Shown: piece after piece, positions 14,432 through 20,534 of the stretch
How the letters are laid out: every line of letters begins with the position of its first letter
Position numbering within the stretch: position 1 is the first letter of the stretch
Origin: PALSA-607 sp036510735
GTDB taxonomy: Bacteria > Actinomycetota > Actinomycetes > Acidothermales > Acidothermaceae
Length of the DNA stretch: 22,663 nt
Assembly: GCA_036510735.1 (NCBI GenBank)
Contig: DATCDK010000214.1
Span: 1 to 22,663, forward strand
Reading direction: 5' to 3'
Translations under genes and position numbers: made by a program
Notes under the pieces: generated by a model
What the model was told of the DNA's origin: nothing
The model's input: only the letters and a program-made list of their open reading frames with translations
Database searches by the model: none

Positions 14432-15004
14432 ATGGCCGATACCGCTGCACTCGAAGACGTTCTGCACACGACCGGCGCGATCGTCGCGGGGGTCAAGCCT
14501 GATCAATACGGCTTGCCGACCCCGTGCCCCGACTACGACGTCGGAACGCTGGTCAACCACATCGTTGGCTGGGTCACAGTTTTTGCCGACGGCGCCAGCC
14601 AAGAATCGCCGAAGAGCGATCCTGCGACCTATCAGGTCGGCCCGGAGCCAGCCGCCGAATATGACGCGTCCGCGCAGCGACTCGTCGCCGCATTCCGCGA
14701 TGGTGCCGCCGACCGCGAGATCGACTTGGGTAACGGGCCGTCACCGGGCTCGATGATCTTGGGCATGATCCTGATGGAGGACATCGGGCATGGCTGGGAC
14801 CTCGCCATGGCGACCGACCAACCAGCGCCGTACTCGGAGCGATCGATCAAGGCTGCGAAAGCCGCGGCCAAAGCGAACTTGAAGCCCGAGTACCGCGGCC
14901 CGGACAAGTCGTTCGGCGACATCGTCGAGGTTGCTGACGACGCGCCGCCGCTCGACGAACTGATCGGGTTGCTAGGCCGCGATCCGGCGCAGGCCAGCCA
15001 GTAA
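14432..15004 (+). CDS. TIGR03086-type metal-binding protein (DinB/mycothiol-dependent maleylpyruvate isomerase-like)
   Basis: The 190-residue product has the DinB four-helix-bundle pattern of the mycothiol-dependent maleylpyruvate isomerase N-terminal family. TPCPDYDVGTLVNHIVGW near residues 30-46 supplies His43, and MEDIGHGWDLA supplies Glu116 and His120, the usual metal-binding triad. Members are thought to carry out mycothiol-linked transfer or isomerisation, which fits an organism with mshA. The substrate is unknown. ATG at 14432 is chosen because GGAAGG at 14417-14422 is nine bases upstream; an ATG at 14423 is too close to it. The gene is convergent with the nitrobindin-like gene 21 bases away. 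Confidence 0.88.
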   Translation: MADTAALEDVLHTTGAIVAGVKPDQYGLPTPCPDYDVGTLVNHIVGWVTVFADGASQESPKSDPATYQVGPEPAAEYDASAQRLVAAFRDGAADREIDLGNGPSPGSMILGMILMEDIGHGWDLAMATDQPAPYSERSIKAAKAAAKANLKPEYRGPDKSFGDIVEVADDAPPLDELIGLLGRDPAQASQ

Positions 15005-15005
15005 A

Positions 15006-15020
15006 CCGCGATCCCCGCGG
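15006..15020. terminator. Short hairpin between convergent genes
   Basis: CCGCG-ATCCC-CGCGG is a perfect five-pair stem in the 21-base gap between two convergent genes, so it could serve both as a terminator. There is no run of T on either strand, which makes intrinsic termination weak. Confidence 0.3.
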
Positions 15021-15025
15021 CTGGC

Positions 15026-15580
15026 TCAGACCTTCTTCAGCCGCGCCGACAGATGCGGGCCAAGCGGCTGCCCGACTGCAGCCATGTCGAACGCGTAGAG
15101 CAGGTCGCCGTCGACCGTCCCGTACAGGCGATGGCCGGCGGTGACTTCCTTCGCGGATGCCGTCCGGACGACGACATCAGTACTCAACTCGATGCGGCCG
15201 AACGCGAGATTCCCGATGTAGACCTCAGCGATTCCGCTCGCGTGCGCCAAGACGACCTCCAGTTCGCCGGCAGCATCGACCCGCCAGAAGCCCGACTCCC
15301 CAGCGCCGGCGCGCAACACGTTGCCCGCGTCGTCGAGCACCCAGCTACGGCTCACGTACGTGAGCACCGGCTTGCCGGCGTGGCCGAAGACGACTTCCTG
15401 GCCGTAGCGAAACGACTCGATGGTCGGGTAGCCGCCGACTCCCACGCCTCGCCAGGTGCCCAGCAGGAACGCGAACGGCTCGAGCGATGGGTGCAGTGGC
15501 TGCAAGGGCGGCACTGCGGCGACCGGTTTGAACGGCGTTTCGAACGCCGCAGCGAGATCGTCGAGCGGCCCGTCCGTCAC
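15026..15580 (-). CDS. Nitrobindin-like heme-binding beta-barrel protein (FABP-like)
   Basis: The 184-residue product is a ten-stranded lipocalin-like barrel of the nitrobindin family (Rv0813c, THAP4 C-terminal domain), which binds ferric heme and reacts with peroxynitrite and NO. The signature GTWRGVGVGGYPTI is at residues 41-54. The C-terminal GPHLSARL carries His176, the place of the proximal heme ligand. GTG at 15580 was chosen because it forms a GTGA overlap with the stop of the 37-codon gene upstream; the longer open frame extends in another frame from that gene and is Arg-rich. The mycobacterial neighbour DUF1416 lies just upstream. Confidence 0.9.
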   Translation of the reverse strand: MTDGPLDDLAAAFETPFKPVAAVPPLQPLHPSLEPFAFLLGTWRGVGVGGYPTIESFRYGQEVVFGHAGKPVLTYVSRSWVLDDAGNVLRAGAGESGFWRVDAAGELEVVLAHASGIAEVYIGNLAFGRIELSTDVVVRTASAKEVTAGHRLYGTVDGDLLYAFDMAAVGQPLGPHLSARLKKV

Positions 15581-15690
15581 CCTTGCGTGCCTTTGCTTGC
15601 ACGAACGAGGCGATGGACGCCGAGGGCAGCCGCCATCACGATCGCGACCGCGGCCACGACGGGCGGCACCACGGTAATCAGCTCGGTCAT
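15577..15690 (-). CDS. 37-residue single-pass membrane peptide coupled to nitrobindin
   Basis: A short minus-strand ORF from ATG 15690 encodes 37 residues: a short N-terminus (MTELITVV), one hydrophobic helix (PPVVAAVAIVMAAALGV) and a basic tail (HRLVRASKGTQG), so it would sit with its C-terminus in the cytoplasm. AGGG lies about ten bases before the ATG. Its TGA overlaps the nitrobindin GTG as GTGA, the pattern of translational coupling. The 76-bp palindromic element ends 14 bases upstream. I do not recognise a family. The coupling and clean topology argue that it is real. Confidence 0.68.
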   Translation of the reverse strand: MTELITVVPPVVAAVAIVMAAALGVHRLVRASKGTQG

Positions 15691-15704
15691 TGGGCGACCC
15701 TAAA

Positions 15705-15780
15705 CGACTTCGCATCCCTGGTGGCGGTAGAAACGGCCGGTTTTGCCGACCATCACAACCACCAGGGATGCGAAGTGTGG
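15705..15780. repeat. 76-bp palindromic element, copy 2
   Basis: The copy has a perfect 18-base terminal inverted repeat, ACTTCGCATCCCTGGTGG, and a quasi-palindromic middle (AAACGGCCGGTTT). It matches 4755-4830 at 61 of 76 positions with no gap, with most differences in the central part. It lies 17 bases after the stop of the DUF1416 gene and 14 bases before the ATG of the 37-codon gene. The same position after a stop codon in both copies suggests that such insertions are tolerated, or used, as 3'-end hairpins. Confidence 0.88.
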
Positions 15781-15797
15781 TGATTAGGTCCTCAACC

Positions 15798-16085
15798 TCA
15801 GACTGCTACTTCGACCTGCGCGATCTCGCCGACTTCGGCGTTCACGACCTGGTCGGCGGTACCGCCGGGCACCAAAGCGCGCAACGTCCATGTGCCAGGC
15901 GCCGCGAAGAAGCGGAACTCACCAGTCGCGGACGTCGGTACCTCCGCGGTGAACTCGCCGGTGCCGTCGAGAAGTCGCACGTAGCCGACGACAGGCACGC
16001 CGTCACGTCGCACGACGCCCTGGATCACTGCTTCCTTGCCAGCGTCGACCCCGACCGGCAATCCACCTGCGACGGCCCCGCACAT
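15798..16085 (-). CDS. DUF1416 family protein (SseC-like)
   Basis: This 95-residue protein is of the DUF1416 family, annotated in M. tuberculosis as SseC1/SseC2 and always next to a CysA2/CysA3-type sulfurtransferase. It starts MCGAVAGGLPVGVD and then has a beta-sandwich resembling a carboxypeptidase regulatory fold: VIQGVVRRDGVPVVGYVRLLD, EFTAEVPT, GEFRFFAAPGTWTLRALVPG. Cys2 is conserved in the family. The exact role is unknown; a sulfur-carrier or thiosulfate-handling partner is inferred from the fixed linkage. Its ATG shares one base with the stop of the sulfurtransferase (TGATG). Confidence 0.93.
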   Translation of the reverse strand: MCGAVAGGLPVGVDAGKEAVIQGVVRRDGVPVVGYVRLLDGTGEFTAEVPTSATGEFRFFAAPGTWTLRALVPGGTADQVVNAEVGEIAQVEVAV

Positions 16086-16924
16086 CAGCCATCAGCGCCA
16101 AGTGAAATCGGCACGCCGACCAGCGAGCCGTACTCGGTCCAGGAGCCGTCGTAGTTCTTCACGTTCGGCTGGTCGAGGATCTCGTGCAGCACGAACCAGG
16201 TGTGCGCCGAACGCTCGCCGATGCGGCAGTACGCGATGGTGTCCTTGCCGAAATCGACGCCTGCGTCGCCGTAGAGCGTGCGCAACTCGTCGTCCGATCT
16301 GAACGTGCCATCGTCGTTGGCAGCCTTGCTCCACGGGATGTTCTTCGCCGTCGGAATGTGGCCGCCACGCTGCGACTGCTCCTGCGGCAGGTGCGCAGGT
16401 GCGAGCAGCTTGCCCGAGAACTCATCAGGCGACCGGACGTCGACCAGGTTGAGCTTGCCGATCGCCGCAATCGCATCGTCGCGGAAGGCCCGGATGGACG
16501 TGTCGACGTCCTTGGCCTTGTACGACGTCGCGGGGCGGGAAACGGCTTCGTCGGTGAGCTCGCGACTGTCGAGCTCCCACTTCTTGCGGCCGCCGTCGAG
16601 CAACTTGATGTTCTCGTGGCCGTAGAGCTTGAAGTACCAGTACGCGTAAGAGGCGAACCAGTTGTTGTTGCCGCCGTAGAGGATCACGGTGTCGTCGTTG
16701 CCGATACCGCGCGAGGACAGCAGCTTCTCGAAGCCCGCCTTGTCGATGAAGTCACGGCGAACCGGGTCTTGCAGGTCGGCCTTCCAGTCGACCTTGACGG
16801 CGCCACGAATGTGGCCCTTGTCGTATGCAGAAACGTCCTCGTCGACCTCGACGAGCACGATGTTGGGGTCAGACAGGTGGGCCTCGACCCAATCGGCGTC
16901 CACGAGGACGGCTTCGCGACTCAT
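16085..16924 (-). CDS. Thiosulfate sulfurtransferase (rhodanese), CysA2/SseA type
   Basis: This two-domain rhodanese of 279 residues moves sulfane sulfur from thiosulfate to cyanide or another thiol acceptor. The catalytic loop CRIGERSAHTW begins at Cys233, as in mycobacterial CysA2. The N-terminal inactive domain has the usual DKGHIRGAVKVDW and the linker has DVRSPDEFSG. ATG at 16924 was chosen: GGAG stands seven bases upstream and the upstream DUF4395 stop overlaps it as ATGA, while the longer frame adds unrelated residues. In the family this enzyme supports cysteine and iron-sulfur metabolism. The upstream cysteine leader agrees. Confidence 0.95.
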   Translation of the reverse strand: MSREAVLVDADWVEAHLSDPNIVLVEVDEDVSAYDKGHIRGAVKVDWKADLQDPVRRDFIDKAGFEKLLSSRGIGNDDTVILYGGNNNWFASYAYWYFKLYGHENIKLLDGGRKKWELDSRELTDEAVSRPATSYKAKDVDTSIRAFRDDAIAAIGKLNLVDVRSPDEFSGKLLAPAHLPQEQSQRGGHIPTAKNIPWSKAANDDGTFRSDDELRTLYGDAGVDFGKDTIAYCRIGERSAHTWFVLHEILDQPNVKNYDGSWTEYGSLVGVPISLGADG

Positions 16925-17364
16925 GCTGGAACTCCCTTGCGAGTAGTAAGGAGACGACGGCTCAACAGGTACATCTCGCAGCCCAGGCAATAGCCGAAGG
17001 CCGCGTTCAAAAAGGCGGCGATGAACGCCAACGCCGAAGCGATCAGCCCGAGCCAGCTCAGGCCGACCGCGAACCCGATAACGCCCACCGCGGCGAAGCC
17101 GAGACCGACCGCTTGGGCGAATCGCGGCGGCGCCTCTGGTTCGCGTTCAGCTGGCGGACCGAGTCGCTTGGCGACCGTGTACCGAAACAGCAGGCCGTAC
17201 GGGGCGCGGCGCAAACCGCCGAACGCTCCGATGGCGAACACCGCGGCCTGCACGGCGAGCACGATCCCGTTGCTGGTCAGCAATACGGCAGCGAGAACGA
17301 TTGCAGTAATCGTCGCGGCGAACCGCAATCCGCGTGGATCTACGAGAGTGGCCGAACCGGCCAT
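16921..17364 (-). CDS. DUF4395 membrane protein with CxxC motif
   Basis: This 147-residue protein is of the DUF4395 family. Four hydrophobic helices are visible (around residues 15-30, 32-48, 85-102 and 105-122), and the family's FGYCLGCEMYLL near the end supplies Cys126 and Cys129. The family often precedes a sulfurtransferase and thioredoxin in actinobacteria, which suggests redox or sulfur transport across the membrane; this is inferred. It is the first structural gene after the cysteine leader. AGGAG at 17373-17377 lies eight bases before its ATG and can be hidden in a hairpin, so its translation is probably the regulated step. Confidence 0.9.
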   Translation of the reverse strand: MAGSATLVDPRGLRFAATITAIVLAAVLLTSNGIVLAVQAAVFAIGAFGGLRRAPYGLLFRYTVAKRLGPPAEREPEAPPRFAQAVGLGFAAVGVIGFAVGLSWLGLIASALAFIAAFLNAAFGYCLGCEMYLLSRRLLTTRKGVPA

Positions 17365-17372
17365 GGAAGACG

Positions 17373-17452
17373 CTCCTGACGATGGAAGGGAAGAAATCTC
17401 ATCGCGTCAGGGCCGGAGGTCGAGCCCGGGGATTCGAGCAGAGCCGGCCCTG
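17373..17452 (-). promoter_or_regulatory. Two alternative RNA hairpins (cysteine-responsive attenuator)
   Basis: Read on the minus strand, CAGGGCCGG (17452-17444) begins right after the leader stop and pairs perfectly with CCGGCCCTG (17416-17408). The competing hairpin uses CCTGAC and GATG, starting at 17411 and separated by a two-base bulge, against CATC and GTCAGG (ending 17375). That one buries the AGGAG of the DUF4395 gene. The two share the 17408-17411 arm and cannot form together. A ribosome stalled on the Cys codons leaves the first arm free, while one reaching the stop covers it. Confidence 0.75.
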
Positions 17453-17557
17453 TCAGGGCATCGGACACAGGCAGGCGGCCACGCGGCACAGGTCGACCGC
17501 GCGCCTCTTCACGAGCACGACCGCATCGGCCTGCACGTCTAGCCTCACCGTGTCCAT
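17453..17557 (-). CDS. Cysteine-rich leader peptide (34 codons) upstream of the sulfur operon
   Basis: ATG at 17557 opens a 34-residue peptide ending VDLCRVAACLCPMP, with Cys24 (TGC), Cys29 (TGC) and Cys31 (TGT). Short actinobacterial ORFs with a (V/H)DLCRVAxxLC ending are known upstream of cysteine and sulfur genes, and in mycobacteria such leaderless polycysteine ORFs act as cysteine-responsive attenuators. Here the ORF lacks a spaced ribosome-binding site, and a promoter puts the transcript start at or next to the A of the ATG, so it is likely leaderless. Its stop is directly followed by the switching hairpins. The product is presumably only a sensor and has no other role. Confidence 0.88.
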   Translation of the reverse strand: MDTVRLDVQADAVVLVKRRAVDLCRVAACLCPMP

Positions 17558-17563
17558 GCCTCG

Positions 17564-17593
17564 ATGGTACGGACGGCGGTCACCTGCTGTCAC
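17564..17593 (-). promoter_or_regulatory. Promoter for leaderless cysteine leader transcript
   Basis: On the minus strand GTGACA (17593-17588), an 18-base spacer and TACCAT (17569-17564) form a plausible -35/-10 pair. The -10 ends six bases before the leader ATG, which is the spacing expected when transcription starts on the initiation codon. It lies in the 67-base gap between the thioredoxin stop and the leader. Confidence 0.65.
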
Positions 17594-17624
17594 CTTCGAA
17601 CCCGCGGCGATCGCTGGGAGCAGC

Positions 17625-18113
17625 TCATCGGGAGGTTGAGGTGGCGGGGACAACGGCTCCGAGGGCGGCGATCACCTCAGCTTTACGCGGCGCACCACTG
17701 GCCCGCCTCACGATGCGGCCCGACGGGTCGAGCACCAGTACGGTCGGCGTCCGCATCACGTCGAGGCGGCGCACGAGGTCGAGGTGCGACTCGGCGTCGA
17801 TCTCGACGTGGGTCACGCCGTCGACCATCGCGCTGACCTCACCAAGCGTCACGCGGGCCGCTCGGCAGGGCTGGCAGAACACCGTTGAGAACTGCACGAG
17901 GGTGGCTCTTTCGCCCAATGCAACCCCGAGATCGGACGCCGTGAGCAACTCGCCGTCCGGCTGCTCGCGCACTCGCCCGTTGCGCGAACGCCAGATCAGG
18001 CCGGCAACCGTCGTCACCGCCACGAGCGCGAGCACCGCAACAACCGAGACCCAGGTCACAGCTGCATCTAACCCCAGTGCGCCAGTAGGTAATCCCGCTG
18101 GTGACTGTGACAT
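17625..18113 (-). CDS. Membrane-anchored thioredoxin-like protein (ThiX-type)
   Basis: The 162-residue product has one N-terminal membrane helix (VSVVAVLALVAVTTVAGLIW, about residues 18-37) and then a thioredoxin fold with the active site FCQPC at Cys80 and Cys83. The cis-proline region is RTPTVLVLD. A Cys-Gln-Pro-Cys pair is unusual compared with CGPC and would shift the redox potential. Rv0816c (ThiX) in the same mycobacterial neighbourhood is the natural counterpart. ATG at 18113 was chosen with GGAG nine bases upstream; a GTG at 18152 is an alternative. It lies 45 bases after the anti-sigma gene, so it may be in that operon or have its own promoter. Confidence 0.88.
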   Translation of the reverse strand: MSQSPAGLPTGALGLDAAVTWVSVVAVLALVAVTTVAGLIWRSRNGRVREQPDGELLTASDLGVALGERATLVQFSTVFCQPCRAARVTLGEVSAMVDGVTHVEIDAESHLDLVRRLDVMRTPTVLVLDPSGRIVRRASGAPRKAEVIAALGAVVPATSTSR

Positions 18114-18158
18114 TCGCGCTGGCTCCGCCGGCTCGTCCCTCGCCAGCTCCACCAGCGA

Positions 18159-18896
18159 CTAAGTCGACCAGGTCGCGGGCACCCACACGAGGGTGGCGCC
18201 ATCAGAGCCGACGACCTTGAACGCGGTGATGTCCTTGGCCGCCAACGCGGTCGAACCGGACGCGTTGACCTTCGACACACCGGTGTACCCGGCGATAGGC
18301 GCCGACCAGCTGGCCGCGACATCGGTCTTGCCGTCGGGGCCGACGGCAATCAGTTGGCAGCTCGGGCCGGCGAGGTCCGCTGTGACGCCGACGACACTGA
18401 CCTCCACCGAGGCGCCCCAGCCCTTCTTCCACTCAGTGACAGTCGCCTGCACGTGAGTCTGCGGGTTGGTGGCCGTGAAGATCTGCGCACCAGCCGGCGA
18501 AGGAGCGGCAGGGGTTGCAGCCGTCGTCGACGACGCGGGGTGGTGACCATGGGTGACTCCGACCCCGACCGAAACCCCTATCGCGGCCAGCACAATCACG
18601 GCCGCAGCGACCGAGGTCAAGATGCGCCGGCGCCGGTCATGCCGACGTTCGGCGGCAGCCGCACCCAATAACCGTTCGAGGAGCTGCGGACCAGGATCAA
18701 CCGGCTCAGTCTCGACCTCCGCGCGGCTCACCCGGCCGAGCAGGCCAGGCAATGCCGCGAACGACGCGAGCTCGTCACGGCACTCCGGGCAGCCAGCGAG
18801 ATGGGTATCGACACGGCTTCGATCGGCCGGATCCAGCGCCCCGAGCACGTAGGCGCCGAGGGACAGCCGCACCTCCGCGCATCCATCGGCGGTCAT
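18159..18896 (-). CDS. rslA: Anti-sigma factor, RslA/RskA type with zinc-binding ZAS domain
   Basis: The 245-residue product has three parts. The cytoplasmic N-terminus has an anti-sigma ZAS domain with His32, Cys36 and Cys39 in HLAGCPEC. One membrane helix lies at about residues 90-112 (ILTSVAAAVIVLAAIGVSVGVG). The extracytoplasmic Ala/Ser/Thr linker and C-terminal domain resemble RskA/RslA (SVVGVTADLAGPSCQLIAVG). In M. tuberculosis RslA holds SigL and its CxxC/zinc motif releases sigma on oxidation. The gene start overlaps the sigma stop as ATGA, so the two proteins are made in step. The partner is the adjacent sigma factor. Confidence 0.92.
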   Translation of the reverse strand: MTADGCAEVRLSLGAYVLGALDPADRSRVDTHLAGCPECRDELASFAALPGLLGRVSRAEVETEPVDPGPQLLERLLGAAAAERRHDRRRRILTSVAAAVIVLAAIGVSVGVGVTHGHHPASSTTAATPAAPSPAGAQIFTATNPQTHVQATVTEWKKGWGASVEVSVVGVTADLAGPSCQLIAVGPDGKTDVAASWSAPIAGYTGVSKVNASGSTALAAKDITAFKVVGSDGATLVWVPATWST

Positions 18897-19444
18897 GCTT
18901 CGGTCACTCCTCTTTCTTCGAGAATCAAGCGTAGGGCGCGAAGTGCGTAGTAGGTGCGCGACTTCACGGTTCCGGCCGGCACGCCTAGTTCGGCAGCGGC
19001 CTCGGCAACGGATCTGCCGCGGTAGTAGGTCTCGATCAGCACCCGACGATGGTCGAAGCTCAGACTCGCGATCGCATCGGTCACCATCCAGGCCTCCAAG
19101 GCCCGGTCGACGTCGTCGTCGACCGCGACGATCTCCAGACCATCGGGTCCGGCCTCCGGCGGCCTGGCGCGACGGGCTCGGTAGGCGTCAACTGCGATGT
19201 GGCGTGCCACCGTGAAAAGCCACGGCCGGACGGCGTCTGGGCTGCGGTGGATTGCCTCCGGATGACGCCAGGCGCGGAGCAAGGTCTCCTGGACGACGTC
19301 CTCCGCGCGTTGCCGATCGCCGTTCGTGAGCCGCAGCGCGTAACCCAGGAGCGGGCGGGCGTGCTCCTTATACAGGGCACGGATGAACGCCTCGTCCGTC
19401 GATCCCTGCATTTCCGCCACATCCCGTGAACGCTGGCGCATCAT
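18893..19444 (-). CDS. sigL: ECF sigma factor, SigL-like
   Basis: This ECF sigma-70 factor of about 183 residues is closest by eye to mycobacterial SigL (Rv0735). Region 2 reads ALYKEHARPLLGYALRLT, then AEDVVQETLLRAWRHPE and RPWLFTVARHIAVDAYR. Region 4 has SLSFDHRRVLIETYYRG, then VAEAAAELGVPAGTVKSRTY with the helix-turn-helix. It ends ALRALRLILEERGV, almost as in SigL. The start is uncertain: TTG at 19447, ATG at 19444, 19441 or 19411 are all in frame and none has a strong ribosome-binding site; 19411 would give a length nearest SigL. Known SigL regulons include envelope and redox-related genes, and here a thioredoxin lies downstream. Confidence 0.93.
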   Translation of the reverse strand: MMRQRSRDVAEMQGSTDEAFIRALYKEHARPLLGYALRLTNGDRQRAEDVVQETLLRAWRHPEAIHRSPDAVRPWLFTVARHIAVDAYRARRARPPEAGPDGLEIVAVDDDVDRALEAWMVTDAIASLSFDHRRVLIETYYRGRSVAEAAAELGVPAGTVKSRTYYALRALRLILEERGVTEA

Positions 19445-19533
19445 CAACGGTTCAAATCCACGTTCGCGATCGTCGCAGCTTTGCCGTCATGAAAGCGCTG
19501 AAGAATGGTCGGCGTTCAGCCGATCTTTCAGGC

Positions 19534-19815
19534 ATGAGTGCCGGACTGATCACCACTCTCACGCTGATCTATGGCGGCTTCAGCGCGCTCGGCATCGCCG
19601 CCGGGGTCGCGATCCTGCGCAAAGCCGGGTACTCGTCGTGGTGGGTAGTGACGGGGTTCATCCCGATCGTGAACATCGTGATGATCGTGGCGTTCGCCTT
19701 TGCCGACTGGCCCGTCCTGCAGGAGCGGCGGCGCTACCACCGGCTGAAGACCGCCGAAGTCGTGCCCGACCGGCGATTCAGCTACGCGCCGGCCGGACCG
19801 GCACTGGATCAGTGA
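19534..19815 (+). CDS. Small two-TM membrane protein of unknown function
   Basis: The 93-residue protein has two hydrophobic segments, about residues 5-26 (TTLTLIYGGFSALGIAAGVA) and 33-55 (WWVVTGFIPIVNIVMIVAFA). A short loop with GYSSWW separates them, and a basic tail follows with RRRYHRLK. The WW...GFIPIVN core is common in small actinobacterial membrane proteins of the DUF805/DUF5684 type. ATG at 19534 was chosen because the hydrophobic part begins there; an in-frame ATG at 19489 would add a basic stretch. Its end overlaps the convergent CGNR-type gene by 38 bases. No function can be assigned. Confidence 0.78.
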   Translation: MSAGLITTLTLIYGGFSALGIAAGVAILRKAGYSSWWVVTGFIPIVNIVMIVAFAFADWPVLQERRRYHRLKTAEVVPDRRFSYAPAGPALDQ

Positions 19816-20446
19816 CGCGGAGCGGACCAATATCGCTGCCACCTTCGCGAAGCGAAGCAGAAGCGCTGTCGCGCTGTCGGGCCCGATGGGCGCGCACCCG
19901 CGCCCGGATCCCGCACGCGGGTGTCGAGCACCAGCGCCGACGGCCGGTCGAATCGAGAAAGAGCTCGCGGCACGTCGCCTCTTCGCACTCGCGTAGGTAA
20001 GCCGCCTCCGTGCTGCTCATGGCGTCGATGGCCTGCTCGATGATCAGCGTCAGTGCGGCGTCGACGTCTGGGATCCGCCGGCGCACGTAACCGGGCTCAA
20101 TCGGATCAGGGACGACGATGTGTCGCGGTGCTTTGGCTGCCCTCGCCAACGCGGCATTCACGGTGTCAAAGGCCGACGGGTGCGGCGTCCGGCCCTCGAC
20201 CCGAGCAGCGGCGAGCTCGCGCAGCGCTGCACGGATCTGGCGCACTGCTGCCAGATCGGCAGCCGTCGGCTCCGTCTCGGGGGCCAACGCATGATGCTCG
20301 AGCCAGCTGCTTAACGCGTCGAGACCGGGGAGCCGCTCGAGGGGAGCCCGACTCGGCCAGTTCGCGCGCGTGGCGACCAGGTCGAGCCAGCGCGCACCGG
20401 TGTCCGGACGGGGGTCTGGGCGGCCAGCGAGTGCGGTCGAATCCAT
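19778..20446 (-). CDS. ABATE/CGNR zinc-finger domain regulator (CGIR variant)
   Basis: The 222-residue product has an N-terminal ABATE-like helical domain (RWLDLVATRANW, then a conserved middle from LPGLDALSSWL to VEGRTPHPSAFDTVNAALAR). A C-terminal treble-clef zinc finger follows with Cys pairs in ECEEATC and WCSTPAC, ending GIRARVRAHRARQ. The canonical CGNR motif reads CGIR here, with Asn replaced by Ile, but all four ligand cysteines are kept. Such proteins are putative stress- or aromatic-responsive transcription factors. ATG at 20446 was chosen; the open frame runs further up without a better start. About 30 residues after the zinc finger are Arg/Ser-rich and probably disordered. Confidence 0.88.
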   Translation of the reverse strand: MDSTALAGRPDPRPDTGARWLDLVATRANWPSRAPLERLPGLDALSSWLEHHALAPETEPTAADLAAVRQIRAALRELAAARVEGRTPHPSAFDTVNAALARAAKAPRHIVVPDPIEPGYVRRRIPDVDAALTLIIEQAIDAMSSTEAAYLRECEEATCRELFLDSTGRRRWCSTPACGIRARVRAHRARQRDSASASLREGGSDIGPLRVTDPVPVRPARS

Positions 20447-20534
20447 TCCTGGACTGTAACGTCCAGCCGCGTTACTTCTCGGGAAGCCGCGCTCGCCAAT
20501 CGCGATGCGCGCCCGAACTGGCAGGATCGCGACC

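Noticed and set aside
14239..14502. An 87-codon plus-strand ORF before and into the DinB-like gene
   Set aside because: It spans the 17-bp tandem repeat and overlaps the real gene out of frame; composition is Arg/Pro/Ser-rich without any recognised motif.
15705..15780. Simple intrinsic terminator for the DUF1416 gene
   Set aside because: The hairpin is strong but lacks a T tract, and the whole 76-bp sequence including its middle is shared with the copy at 4755-4830, which a simple terminator would not need.
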